The notes under the pieces: model-generated
The model's database searches: none
The model's input: the letters and a program-made list of their open reading frames with translations, nothing else
What the model was told of the DNA's origin: nothing
Shown: positions 1 through 8,010 of the stretch, in pieces
Numbering within the stretch: the stretch's first letter is position 1
How the letters are laid out: each line of letters opens with the position of its first letter
Assembly (NCBI GenBank): GCA_003343845.1
Contig: QAKK01000008.1
Coordinates: 11,381-75,380, forward strand
Direction of reading: 5' to 3'
Source of the DNA: Oscillospiraceae bacterium
GTDB taxonomy: Bacteria; Bacillota; Clostridia; Oscillospirales; CAG-272
Length of the DNA: 64,000 nt
Translations under genes and position numbers: made by a program

Positions 1-1746
1 GAGCCTCAGTCTGAAACCGTCTGGAGACAGGCTGACAAGTATCAGGTTCCGCGCATGGCGTATGTCAACAAGATGGACATCACCGGCGCAAACTTCTACC
101 GTGTGGTTCAGATGATGAAGGACAGACTGCACACCAATCCTGTCCCGATTCAGCTGCCGATCGGCAAGGAGTCCACGTTCAGAGGCATTATCGACCTTCT
201 GAATATGGAGGCTGATATCTATTATGATGATCTCGGCAAGGATATGCGCGTCGAGCCCATTCCGGAGGATATGCTGGAAGAGGCGAAGAAGTACCGCGCA
301 GACCTCGTCGAAGCCGTCGTCGAGACCGACGATGAGCTGATGGAGAAGTACCTGATGGGCGAAGAGCCGACCGTGCCGGAGCTGAAGAAGGCAATCCGCG
401 CAGCAACGATCGCAAATAAGCTCGTCCCCGTCACCTGCGGTACCTCCTACAAGAACAAGGGCGTACAGAAGCTGCTCGATGCAATCATCGACTACATGCC
501 TTCTCCGCTGGATATTCCCCCTGTCATGGGCGTCAACCCCGACACCGGTGAGGAAGACCACAGAGAGGCGGATGACAACGAGCCGTTCTCCGCACTTGCA
601 TTCAAGATCATGACCGACCCGTTCGTCGGTAAGCTCTGCTTCTTCAGAGTTTACTCGGGTACGATCGAGGCGGGCAGCGCTGCATACAACTCGACCAAGG
701 GAACGCGCGAGCGATTCGGTCGAATCCTGCAGATGCATGCAAATGACCGTAAGGACATTGATTGCTGCTACTCGGGCGATATCGCGGCTGTCGTAGGCGT
801 TAAGAATACGACCACCGGCGATACCTTCTGCGATGAGAAGCATCCGATCATCCTGGAGTCGATGGAATTCCCCGAACCCGTTATTCGTGTCGCAATTGAG
901 CCGAAGACGAAGGCAGGTCAGGAAAAGATGGGCATCGCACTGTCGAAGCTCGCTGAGGAAGACCCGACGTTCCGTACCTATACGGACGAGGAGACCGGAC
1001 AAACGATCATCGCCGGCATGGGCGAGCTTCACCTGGAGATCATCGTCGACAGACTTCTGCGCGAGTTCAAGGTTGAGGCGAATGTAGGTAACCCGCAGGT
1101 TGCATACAAGGAGACCATCCGCAAGAAGGTCGACCACGAGACGAAGTACAAGAGACAGTCCGGTGGTAGCGGTCAGTACGGTCACGTCAAGATTATTCTT
1201 GAGCCCAACGAGCCCGGTAAGGGCTACGAGTTCATCAACGCTGTAACCGGCGGCTCGATTCCGAAGGAATTCATCCCCGCGGTTGATGCAGGTATCCAGG
1301 GCGCTATGCAGAGCGGTGTACTTGCAGGCTACAACGTTGTTGACGTCAAGGTCACGCTTTATGATGGTTCGTATCACGAAGTCGACTCCTCCGAAATGGC
1401 GTTCAAGATCGCCGGTTCTATGGCGTTCAAGGAAGCTATGCGCGAGGCTGACCCTGTGCTCACCGAGCCGATCATGAAGGTTACCGTCACCACGCCGGAT
1501 GATTATCTCGGTGATGTCATCGGCGACCTCAACTCCCGCCGCGGTCAGATCCAGTCGATGGAGCCTGTCGCGGGCGCACAGCAGATCAACGCGTTTGTTC
1601 CGCTGTCCGAGATGTTCGGTTATGCGACGAGCCTCCGTTCCAGAACGCAGGGGCGCGGTATCTACACCATGGAGCCCAGCCACTTCGCTGAAGTTCCGAA
1701 GAATATCCAGGAAGAGATCATCAAGGCAAGAGGCAAGAAAGACTAA
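1..1746 (+). CDS. fusA: Elongation factor G, 5' end cut by the window
   Basis: Ribosomal translocase GTPase. The frame is open from base 1 and the first residues, EPQSETVWRQADKYQVPR, match the EF-G G-domain just before the NKMD (G4) motif at about residues 22-25. The 581 visible residues hold the rest of the G domain, domain II, the GMGELHLE segment of domain III, domain IV with the QSGGSGQYGHV stretch, and the C-terminal GYATSLRSRTQGRG segment. About 115 N-terminal residues with the P-loop and G2/G3 motifs lie upstream of the window. tuf follows after 74 nt, the usual str-operon order. Arginine is often encoded by AGA or CGT, unlike most other genes here, as expected for a highly expressed gene. 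The ATG at 55 is an internal methionine. Confidence 0.97.
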   Translation, partial: EPQSETVWRQADKYQVPRMAYVNKMDITGANFYRVVQMMKDRLHTNPVPIQLPIGKESTFRGIIDLLNMEADIYYDDLGKDMRVEPIPEDMLEEAKKYRADLVEAVVETDDELMEKYLMGEEPTVPELKKAIRAATIANKLVPVTCGTSYKNKGVQKLLDAIIDYMPSPLDIPPVMGVNPDTGEEDHREADDNEPFSALAFKIMTDPFVGKLCFFRVYSGTIEAGSAAYNSTKGTRERFGRILQMHANDRKDIDCCYSGDIAAVVGVKNTTTGDTFCDEKHPIILESMEFPEPVIRVAIEPKTKAGQEKMGIALSKLAEEDPTFRTYTDEETGQTIIAGMGELHLEIIVDRLLREFKVEANVGNPQVAYKETIRKKVDHETKYKRQSGGSGQYGHVKIILEPNEPGKGYEFINAVTGGSIPKEFIPAVDAGIQGAMQSGVLAGYNVVDVKVTLYDGSYHEVDSSEMAFKIAGSMAFKEAMREADPVLTEPIMKVTVTTPDDYLGDVIGDLNSRRGQIQSMEPVAGAQQINAFVPLSEMFGYATSLRSRTQGRGIYTMEPSHFAEVPKNIQEEIIKARGKKD

Positions 1747-1820
1747 TTTTGATATTTCGGTGCAAGCCGATTTATAGAACAAAATTCAATTCAAAATTTT
1801 ATATCAGGAGGATATTAAAA

Positions 1821-3026
1821 ATGGCAAAGCAAAAGTTTGAGAGAACCAAACCCCATGTTAATATCGGTACGATCGGTCACGTCGACCACGGCAAGACCAC
1901 GCTGACCGCAGCGATCACCAAGTACCTGTCTCTCAGCAACGGCAACATCGAGTTCATGGCTTATGACCAGATCGATAACGCGCCCGAAGAGAGAGCAAGA
2001 GGTATCACGATCAACACCAGACACGTTGAGTATGAGACCGCTAAGCGTCACTACGCACACGTTGACTGCCCCGGCCACGCTGACTATGTCAAGAACATGA
2101 TCACCGGTGCAGCACAGATGGACGGCGCAATCCTCGTCGTTGCAGGTACCGACGGCCCTCTGCAGCAGACCCGTGAGCACGTTCTGCTTGCTCGTCAGGT
2201 CGGCGTTCCCGCAATCGTTGTCTTCATGAACAAGACCGATATCGTGGACGACCCCGAACTGCTCGACCTCGTTGAGATGGAGATCCGCGATCTGCTTTCT
2301 CAGTACGACTTCCCGGGCGACGAAGTGCCGATCATCAGAGGTTCTGCACGTGTCGCACTGGAGTCCTCGAGCACCGATCCCAACGCTCCCGAGTATGCTT
2401 GCATCAAGGAGCTGATGGACGCTGTTGATGACTACATTCCTACGCCTGACAGAATGAGCGACAAGCCGTTCCTGATGCCTGTCGAGGATGTCTTCTCGAT
2501 CTCCGGTCGTGGTACCGTTGCTACCGGTCGTGTTGAGAGAGGCGTTCTGAAGATGTCTGACGAAGTTGAGATCATCGGTCTGACCACCGAGAGAAAGAAG
2601 ACCGTTATCACCGGTATCGAGATGTTCCACAAGATGATGGATGAGGCTCAGGCAGGCGATAACATCGGCGCTCTTCTCCGCGGTATCCAGAAGAACGAGA
2701 TCGAAAGAGGTCAGGTCCTCTGCAAGCCCGGCACGATCAACCCCCACACGGAGTTCATCGGTCAGGTTTACGTTCTGACTGAAAAAGAGGGCGGTCGTCA
2801 GAAGCCGTTCTTCTCGGGCTATCGTCCGCAGTTCTACTTCAGAACCACCGACGTTACCGGTACGATCAAGCTGCCTGAAGGCGTTGATATGTGCCGCCCG
2901 GGCGATAACGTCAACATGGACGTTACGCTGATTACCCCTATCGCTATCGAAGTCGGTCTGCGTTTCGCTATCCGCGAGGGTGGCAGAACCGTTGGTTCGG
3001 GCGTCGTTACCGAGATCAAGGGCTAA
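1821..3026 (+). CDS. tuf: Elongation factor Tu
   Basis: GTPase that carries aminoacyl-tRNA to the ribosomal A site. It has 401 residues, the normal length. Visible motifs are GHVDHGKT (P-loop, about residues 19-26), DCPGHADY (G3), NKTD (G4), GRGTVATGRVERG in domain II, and PQFYFRTTDVTG plus the C-terminal REGGRTVGSGVV in domain III. The ATG at 1821 is chosen because a strong caggagga site sits 8 nt upstream and the protein then begins MAKQKFERTKPH as in the family; the frame is open 24 codons further upstream but those codons resemble nothing. It probably shares a transcript with fusA. The G4 motif is NKTD rather than the common NKCD, a tolerated variant. Confidence 0.98.
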   Translation: MAKQKFERTKPHVNIGTIGHVDHGKTTLTAAITKYLSLSNGNIEFMAYDQIDNAPEERARGITINTRHVEYETAKRHYAHVDCPGHADYVKNMITGAAQMDGAILVVAGTDGPLQQTREHVLLARQVGVPAIVVFMNKTDIVDDPELLDLVEMEIRDLLSQYDFPGDEVPIIRGSARVALESSSTDPNAPEYACIKELMDAVDDYIPTPDRMSDKPFLMPVEDVFSISGRGTVATGRVERGVLKMSDEVEIIGLTTERKKTVITGIEMFHKMMDEAQAGDNIGALLRGIQKNEIERGQVLCKPGTINPHTEFIGQVYVLTEKEGGRQKPFFSGYRPQFYFRTTDVTGTIKLPEGVDMCRPGDNVNMDVTLITPIAIEVGLRFAIREGGRTVGSGVVTEIKG

Positions 3027-3067
3027 TTCCCGCATTGCCGCCTTTGGTGTAAGCCAAAGGTAAAAGG

Positions 3068-3093
3068 AAGGACGACAGCATGCTGTCGTCCTT
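3068..3093. terminator. Inverted repeat after tuf, probable terminator
   Basis: A perfect 13-bp inverted repeat (aaggacgacagca and its complement) lies 42 nt after the tuf stop. It has no true poly-T tail, only ctgcatttg, so termination is inferred from position and stem strength. Confidence 0.5.
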
Positions 3094-3159
3094 CTGCATT
3101 TGCGGCACTGCCGCCATGACGGCTGCCGCCTTGCGCACCTGCGCAAAAAATCAATTTTA

Positions 3160-3269
3160 TATCTTTGGGGAATGGTGCAATTCCATACCGGCGGTAAAGT
3201 CCGCGAACACGCAAGTGCTGAGCAGGTGAGATTCCTGCACCGACAGTACAGTCTGGATGAGAAAAGATA
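3160..3269 (+). promoter_or_regulatory. FMN riboswitch (RFN element)
   Basis: The conserved RFN blocks appear in order: atctttgggg, accggcggtaaagtccgcga, a variable stem, gattcctgcaccgacagta, then cagtctggatgagaaaagat. The P1 helix pairs atcttt (3161-3166) with aaagat (3263-3268). It lies upstream of ribU, so FMN should repress riboflavin uptake. The downstream hairpin is the likely expression platform. Confidence 0.95.
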
Positions 3270-3301
3270 GAAAAGGGTCTCCGCACCTTTGCGGTCATTC
3301 G

Positions 3302-3337
3302 TTCCCCTGCATATTTTTGCAGGGGAATTTCCTTTTT
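3302..3337 (+). terminator. Expression-platform terminator of the FMN riboswitch
   Basis: A 10-bp stem, ttcccctgca with tgcaggggaa, and a 6-nt loop are followed by tttccttttt. It sits between the FMN aptamer and the ribU start, the expected position for ligand-dependent premature termination. Confidence 0.85.
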
Positions 3338-3360
3338 CTCCAAAGGCTTTGGAGGGTATT

Positions 3361-4023
3361 ATGAAAAATTCCACGCAAAAACTCAACCGCATCGCCGCAA
3401 CCTCGATATTCGCTGCGATTGCATATTTATCCATGTTTCTGACGCCGTTCCGCGTCGATTTTCTGACCTTTGACATCAAGGACGCTGTCATGACGATCGG
3501 CGCGCTCTATCTCGGTCCGCTTGCGGGACTCGCCATGTCTGCCGTGACTTCGCTCCTTGAAATGTTTACGATCAGTCAGACCGGTATCGACGGCATGATT
3601 ATGAATTTCGTCGGCTCCGCGACCTACACCGTCGTCGCGGCGCTCATTTATACATACAGAAAAAGTCTGAAAAACGCCGTCCTCGGCTTGGTTGCGGCAA
3701 CACTTTCCATGACCGCCGTCATGCTTGCGGCAAACCTCATTATCACCCCCGGCTTTAAGGGCGTGCCGGTCGAGGCGGTGATCGCCATGATCCCGACTTT
3801 GCTTCTGCCGTTCAATCTGCTTAAAGGCATTCTCAATGCAGCGCTGGTCATGCTGCTGTATAAGCCGGTCACCACTGCCATGCGCGCCACGCGTCTCGCC
3901 GTCGGCGAACAGCACAAGGGAACGAATAAAAATACAATCATCGTCACGCTCGTTTCGCTTGCCGTGATCGCTGCGGCACTCGTGTTCTTCTTTACGGTGC
4001 TGGACGCAAAACTGGGCGGCTGA
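3361..4023 (+). CDS. ribU: Riboflavin ECF transporter S component RibU
   Basis: Membrane substrate-binding subunit of an energy-coupling factor transporter for riboflavin. It has 220 residues. RIAATSIFAAIAYLSMF forms the first membrane span, and FDIKDAVMTIGALYLGPLAGL is the family signature region, followed by further hydrophobic spans to about residue 170. The ATG at 3361 follows ggaggg by 4 nt; an upstream in-frame ATG at 3289 lies inside the riboswitch expression region and is rejected. The FMN riboswitch just upstream strongly supports riboflavin specificity. An added hydrophobic segment at about residues 195-215 follows a polar stretch, so the protein may have one span beyond the usual six. 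The ATPase and T subunits are not in this window. Confidence 0.93.
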   Translation: MKNSTQKLNRIAATSIFAAIAYLSMFLTPFRVDFLTFDIKDAVMTIGALYLGPLAGLAMSAVTSLLEMFTISQTGIDGMIMNFVGSATYTVVAALIYTYRKSLKNAVLGLVAATLSMTAVMLAANLIITPGFKGVPVEAVIAMIPTLLLPFNLLKGILNAALVMLLYKPVTTAMRATRLAVGEQHKGTNKNTIIVTLVSLAVIAAALVFFFTVLDAKLGG

Positions 4024-4059
4024 AGGTCTTTAAGGATTTATAAAAATTTCCGTTTTTTC

Positions 4060-4088
4060 TTGATTTGGTCCATCGGATTGTGTACAAT
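4060..4088 (+). promoter_or_regulatory. Sigma-A promoter for the 4121 gene
   Basis: TTGATT at 4060-4065 and TACAAT at 4083-4088 with a 17-nt spacer, 32 nt upstream of the ATG. Confidence 0.75.
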
Positions 4089-4120
4089 AGAAGTATCACA
4101 AATAGGGAGATACCGACAGC

Positions 4121-4594
4121 ATGTTTGAAAACCTGAACCATACGCTCTATACTTTCCTGATTTCCATGCTGCCGATCGTCGAGCTGCGCGGCGCGATCCC
4201 GATCGGGTGCAGCTTCGGTCTCCCGTTTTGGGAGAACTATCTCGTCTGCACCGTCGGCAATCTTGTGCCCGTACCGCTCATTCTGCTGTTTATCCGCTTT
4301 ATTCTGAACTGGATGAAGGGCATCCCGCATCTGGACAAAATTGCAAACTGGGTGGAGAATAAGGCGCATAAGCATTCGGCGTCCATCGTGAAGTATGCCG
4401 GGTGGGGATTGTTTATTTTCGTCGCCATTCCGCTGCCCGGAACGGGTGCATGGACCGGCGCGCTGATTGCCGCCATGCTGGATATGCGCATGCGGAAGGC
4501 GCTGCCTGCCATTGCAGTGGGGGTTCTCACGGCGGGGCTTTTGGTCGCCGGCGTGTCCTACGGTTTTCTGAACTTCCTGAAATTCATGTTCTGA
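4121..4594 (+). CDS. Small multidrug export family membrane protein (COG2426)
   Basis: A 157-residue integral membrane protein of the COG2426 / PF06695 family. Family hallmarks are IVELRGAIPIG at about residues 19-29 and PLPGTGAWTGALIA at about 103-116, each next to a hydrophobic span, with more spans at 40-62 and 130-155. The family name reflects an old annotation; the transported substrate is not established and I do not infer one. The gene has its own promoter and a terminator-like hairpin at 4642-4669. That hairpin lies after the start of the next gene, whose TTG is 13 nt past this stop. Confidence 0.85.
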   Translation: MFENLNHTLYTFLISMLPIVELRGAIPIGCSFGLPFWENYLVCTVGNLVPVPLILLFIRFILNWMKGIPHLDKIANWVENKAHKHSASIVKYAGWGLFIFVAIPLPGTGAWTGALIAAMLDMRMRKALPAIAVGVLTAGLLVAGVSYGFLNFLKFMF

Positions 4595-4607
4595 CGGAGG
4601 AATCGGC

Positions 4608-6248
4608 TTGAGACGGCTGCATTTTGCACAGGTAAATCACGAAAGGCAGAATACCCTTCTGCCTTTTTTGTCCGTTTTCCTGCTGATCGCGCTGCGGTAT
4701 CTGTATTTCGGTTTTTGCTATTTTCCGCAGCTTGACGACTATATTCAATATCACAATTACGCTGCGCAGGGCAGCGTGCCGCAACTTGTAAAGGCGCTCG
4801 GGCTGTTTGCCGCACGCCCCTTGGCGGGGCTTTTCGACATCACGCTCTGGTCGTGGCTTTGGGGTTGTATGATCCTGTCCGTGCTGCTGCTCTCTGCGGC
4901 GTATGCCGCCTCGGCTGTCATATTCCGCAACCTGTTTGAAAAGCATTTCGGCACGAGCGGTCTGTTCGTTGTCTTTTATGCGCTCATGCCGCTCGGCATC
5001 GAGGGGACATATTGGGTCAGCGCTTCGTCGCGCATCATTCCGGGACTGTTGTTTGCCGCGCTGGCTGCGGGATGCTTCTCCCGCTATCTGGAGAGCGGGC
5101 GCCGCGGGCAGCTTGCCGGTGCGCTTGTCTTGCAGTTTCTGACCTTCTGTTTCTATGAGCAGACGGCGGTGCTGTCCTGCGCGCTCCATGTTCTGCTCGC
5201 CCTGCTTGTCGTGCGGGAGCGGCGGGAGCGGTCGGCGGCGGCGCTCCTCTGCATCCTCGTTGCGGGGGCGTATTTCGGCGTCACCGCGCTTGCCGGTCCC
5301 AGCCCGCTTTATGACGGCAGAACCGACGTGATTCTGCCTACCTCGGCGTACTATTTTGATACCTTCCTGCCCGAGCTTGTCGGACAGATGAAGTCCGCCT
5401 TCTTCGGCGGCGGCTGGTATATTCTCTCACACGGCCTGATCCGCGGTATCCTGCGTATCCTGTCCGACGGCGCATGGCTTTGGTGTCTGCTTCTGCTGCT
5501 TTGTACGGTGTTCTTTGCACTGACGCAGTTCGGCGGCAAACAGGAGCGCGGCAAGCTGCTCGCGCCCATCCTCGGCGGGATTCTGCTCGCCGCCGCGCCG
5601 CTTGCGCCTTTCTTTATCGTGTCCAACCCGTGGTTTTCGCTGCGCGGAACGGTGCCGAGCTTTGTCGGCATTGCGCTTGCCGCCGATGCACTCTTCCGTG
5701 CATTGTGCCGCGGCAGGCAGAAGACGCTTGCTGTGGTCGGCAGCCTCTTCGCCGTATTGTTCTGCGTCACGGCGGTGTCTGAGGTCGCGGATTACAAGGC
5801 GAATTACGAGGCGGACAGTCGCGTGGTCAGTGCGGTTGCGGAGCTTGCAAAAGAAAATCCCGGCACGGGGCGCATCGCTGTGCTGAATGTCAGTGCAAGC
5901 TATGTACCCGAGCTGAATTGCCGCTTCCATGAGCACATCGTCGGCGTGACCGAATCGACCTGGGCGCTGACCGGCGCGGTGCGCTGCCGCAATGCGAGAA
6001 TGGACGACTGGAACACCTATGTGCCGATCCCGCTGGACGAAGCCTATGCCTACCTGCGCTGGGAATACAGCGAAAAAACGCTTTCGGCGATGGATGCCGT
6101 CTATGCCTATGACCCCGATACGAATACGATTGCGCGTCTTCGCGTGGACTATGCGGGGGACGGCGTGTTCCTTTTGTATCGGGCGGACGGCGAACTGTAC
6201 GGGCGGATCACGGAGATCGACAAAAACGGCGTTTTTTCCGAAGAATAA
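4608..6248 (+). CDS. Polytopic membrane protein, GT-C glycosyltransferase-like
   Basis: A 546-residue protein of unknown function. Hydrophobic spans lie near residues 17-37, 78-102, 118-132, 145-160, 170-190, 203-220, 278-297, 309-328, 338-358 and 370-390, followed by a soluble C-terminal part of about 150 residues. The first extracytoplasmic loop has QLDDYIQYHN; an acidic pair there is typical of lipid-linked-sugar glycosyltransferases of the GT-C fold, but that is inference. The TTG start follows ggagg by 7 nt and lies 13 nt after the preceding stop, so translational coupling is plausible. A terminator-like hairpin overlaps codons 12-21, so expression may depend on read-through, or the true start may be the TTG at 4668. 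Confidence 0.75.
   Translation: MRRLHFAQVNHERQNTLLPFLSVFLLIALRYLYFGFCYFPQLDDYIQYHNYAAQGSVPQLVKALGLFAARPLAGLFDITLWSWLWGCMILSVLLLSAAYAASAVIFRNLFEKHFGTSGLFVVFYALMPLGIEGTYWVSASSRIIPGLLFAALAAGCFSRYLESGRRGQLAGALVLQFLTFCFYEQTAVLSCALHVLLALLVVRERRERSAAALLCILVAGAYFGVTALAGPSPLYDGRTDVILPTSAYYFDTFLPELVGQMKSAFFGGGWYILSHGLIRGILRILSDGAWLWCLLLLLCTVFFALTQFGGKQERGKLLAPILGGILLAAAPLAPFFIVSNPWFSLRGTVPSFVGIALAADALFRALCRGRQKTLAVVGSLFAVLFCVTAVSEVADYKANYEADSRVVSAVAELAKENPGTGRIAVLNVSASYVPELNCRFHEHIVGVTESTWALTGAVRCRNARMDDWNTYVPIPLDEAYAYLRWEYSEKTLSAMDAVYAYDPDTNTIARLRVDYAGDGVFLLYRADGELYGRITEIDKNGVFSEE
4642..4669 (+). terminator. Terminator-like hairpin inside the start of the next gene
   Basis: Stem aaaggcagaa with ttctgccttt (10 bp), loop taccc, then T to 4669. 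It looks like a normal intrinsic terminator for the 4121 gene but covers codons 12-21 of the gene starting at 4608. Confidence 0.7.
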
Positions 6249-6260
6249 TCGAAAAAACTA

Positions 6261-6289
6261 TTGCGCAGCCCCGAAATGTATGGTATACT
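6261..6289 (+). promoter_or_regulatory. Sigma-A promoter of the metK leader
   Basis: TTGCGC at 6261-6266 and TATACT at 6284-6289 with a 17-nt spacer and an extended -10 TGG at 6281-6283. It lies 25 nt upstream of the SAM riboswitch. Confidence 0.75.
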
Positions 6290-6313
6290 GTATCCATCGA
6301 CATATCAATATTT

Positions 6314-6395
6314 TCTTATCAAGAGCGGCGGAGGGACTGGCCCTGTGAAGCCCGGCAACCTGCATTTGTAAGGTGCCAATTCCTGAGAGATGAGA
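6314..6395 (+). promoter_or_regulatory. SAM-I (S-box) riboswitch
   Basis: Core S-box sequence is present: gcggcggagggactggccc, tgaagcccggcaacc, aggtgccaattcc and gagagatgaga. P1 pairs cttatc (6315-6320) with gatgag (6389-6394). It precedes metK, so SAM should switch off its own synthesis through the following terminator. Confidence 0.95.
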
Positions 6396-6400
6396 TTTCA

Positions 6401-6427
6401 CCCTCGGGAGCAATCGCGAGGGTTTTT
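6401..6427 (+). terminator. Expression-platform terminator of the SAM riboswitch
   Basis: ccctcg (6401-6406) pairs with cgaggg (6417-6422), followed by five T residues. It lies between the aptamer and the metK ribosome binding site (caggagg at 6437). Confidence 0.85.
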
Positions 6428-6448
6428 CTTTGCCGCAGGAGGTCACAA

Positions 6449-7633
6449 ATGAGCAAAATTCTGTTTACATCCGAATCGGTCACCGAGGGGCATCCCGATA
6501 AGATCTGCGACAAAATTTCGGATGCGATTCTCGATGCCATGCTGGCGGAGGACCCGCAGTCCCGCGTTGCATGCGAGACCTTTACGACGACCGGTCTGAT
6601 CATGATCATGGGCGAGGTGACGACCAAGGCAAAGGTGGATGTCACCGAGATTGCACGCAAGACGGTCGAGGAGATCGGCTATGACCGCGCGAAATACGGC
6701 TTTGACTGCCACACCTGCGCGGTGCTGAACTCGCTGCACCAGCAGTCGCCCGATATCGCGCTCGGCGTGGACAAGTGCGCCGAGGCAAAGGCGGGCGAGC
6801 AGAGCGACGGTCTGGACACCGGCGCGGGCGACCAGGGACTGATGTTCGGTTATGCCTGCGACGAGACGCCGGAGCTGATGCCGCTGCCGATCTCTCTGGC
6901 GCACAAGCTGGCGCTGCGTCTCACCGAGGTGCGTAAAAACGGCACGCTGGACTATCTCCGCCCCGACGGCAAGACGCAGGTCACGGTCGAGTATGACGAC
7001 GGCAAGCCGGTTCGCATCGATGCGATCGTCGTTTCGTCGCAGCACAGCGACGAGGTCAGCCTGGACAAGATCCGTACTGACGTGATCGAGCAGATCATCA
7101 AGCCGATCATTCCCGCATCCATGATGGATGAGCAGACGAAGATCTACGTCAACCCGACCGGACGTTTTGTCATCGGCGGTCCGATGGGCGATACGGGTCT
7201 GACCGGCAGAAAGATCATCGTTGACACCTACGGCGGCTACTCCCGTCACGGCGGCGGCGCCTTCTCCGGTAAGGATCCGACCAAGGTGGACCGCAGCGCG
7301 TCCTACGCGGCAAGATACATCGCAAAGAATGTCGTCGCGGCAGGGCTTGCCAAGAAGTGCGAAGTGCAGATCGCATATGCCATCGGCGTGGCAAAGCCGG
7401 TCTCGGTCATGGTTGATACCTTCGGCACGGGCGTGATCGCGGACGACAAGTTGTCCGATATCGTCTGCCATGCGGTTGACCTGCGCCCCGCAGCCATCAT
7501 CAAGAAGTTTGATCTTCGCCGCCCGATCTACAAGCAGATCGCAGCATACGGTCACATGGGCAGAGAAGACCTCGGCATGCCGTGGGAGAAGACCGATCTT
7601 GTCGATGCGCTGAAGGCAGCGGCAAAGCAGTAA
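6449..7633 (+). CDS. metK: S-adenosylmethionine synthetase
   Basis: Makes SAM from methionine and ATP in the cytoplasm. It has 394 residues, the normal size. Motifs seen are GHPDK (residues 14-18), GAGDQGLMFGYA (methionine/ATP loop, about 129-140), and GGGAFSGKD, the P-loop-like phosphate-binding segment. The ATG at 6449 follows gcaggaggtcacaa. Expression is controlled by the SAM-I riboswitch immediately upstream. The gene appears monocistronic or weakly linked to the small gene after it. There is no clear T-tailed terminator, only a 14-bp GC palindrome at 7647-7660. Confidence 0.98.
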   Translation: MSKILFTSESVTEGHPDKICDKISDAILDAMLAEDPQSRVACETFTTTGLIMIMGEVTTKAKVDVTEIARKTVEEIGYDRAKYGFDCHTCAVLNSLHQQSPDIALGVDKCAEAKAGEQSDGLDTGAGDQGLMFGYACDETPELMPLPISLAHKLALRLTEVRKNGTLDYLRPDGKTQVTVEYDDGKPVRIDAIVVSSQHSDEVSLDKIRTDVIEQIIKPIIPASMMDEQTKIYVNPTGRFVIGGPMGDTGLTGRKIIVDTYGGYSRHGGGAFSGKDPTKVDRSASYAARYIAKNVVAAGLAKKCEVQIAYAIGVAKPVSVMVDTFGTGVIADDKLSDIVCHAVDLRPAAIIKKFDLRRPIYKQIAAYGHMGREDLGMPWEKTDLVDALKAAAKQ

Positions 7634-7671
7634 ACGTTTTTTTCGGTCGGGCGCGCCCGACGATCGAATTA

Positions 7672-7708
7672 CCCTCATAGCAATTCGTTCATATATTGCT
7701 ATGGGGGT
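7672..7708 (+). promoter_or_regulatory. Hairpin covering the ribosome binding site of the 7716 gene
   Basis: ccctcatagcaat (7672-7684) pairs with attgctatggggg (7695-7707) over 13 bp with one G-T pair and a 10-nt loop. The right arm contains the gggggtg ribosome binding site for the GTG at 7716, so translation would be blocked when it is folded. Confidence 0.55.
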
Positions 7709-7715
7709 GATTTTC

Positions 7716-8000
7716 GTGTATAATGATCTTATCCTGATCCTGCTTAGCGTGTTTGCTGTGTTCGGCATCTATGCCGTCATCCGGGAGATCGTCATGGCGT
7801 GCACCAAAAGCCGCGGCGTTGTATACGCGGTGCGGTTTGCGGCGGGGGACGACGAGATGCGGACCGCCGAGCTGCTGCTCAAGGCAGAGCATCTCGCGGG
7901 CAAATGCAGGGGCACCGAGCGGCATCCTGTCCTGCTGACCGACAGCGCAGGCTCGCGCGCGGCAGAAAAATTCGGCTATGAAGTGTATGTAAAACAGTAA
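7716..8000 (+). CDS. Small membrane-anchored protein of unknown function
   Basis: A 94-residue protein. An N-terminal hydrophobic span (LILILLSVFAVFGIYAVI, about residues 4-22) is followed by a cytoplasmic part of about 70 residues rich in Arg, Glu and Ala and ending KFGYEVYVKQ. I do not recognise a family. The GTG at 7716 is preferred because gggggtga lies 6 nt upstream. An in-frame ATG at 7701 has no ribosome binding site and would add five residues. recD2 begins 10 nt after the stop with its own ggagg, so the two are probably co-transcribed. The start region can fold into a hairpin that hides the ribosome binding site. Confidence 0.65.
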   Translation: MYNDLILILLSVFAVFGIYAVIREIVMACTKSRGVVYAVRFAAGDDEMRTAELLLKAEHLAGKCRGTERHPVLLTDSAGSRAAEKFGYEVYVKQ

Positions 8001-8010
8001 CGGAGGAAGC

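Noticed and set aside
1821..3026. Antibiotic-resistance change in EF-Tu
   Set aside because: The C-terminal GSGVV and NKTD differ from E. coli but are not among the kirromycin-resistance positions I can place with confidence.
3125..3162. Promoter just upstream of the FMN riboswitch
   Set aside because: ttgcgc at 3131 has no acceptable -10 at 16-18 nt; only a poor tttata is nearby.
1815..3491. Long antisense frame across tuf and ribU
   Set aside because: It runs through the FMN riboswitch and tuf; an artefact of codon bias.
7644..7662. Terminator after metK
   Set aside because: A GC palindrome (7647-7660) is present, but the T run lies on its 5' side, so it does not fit a plus-strand intrinsic terminator.
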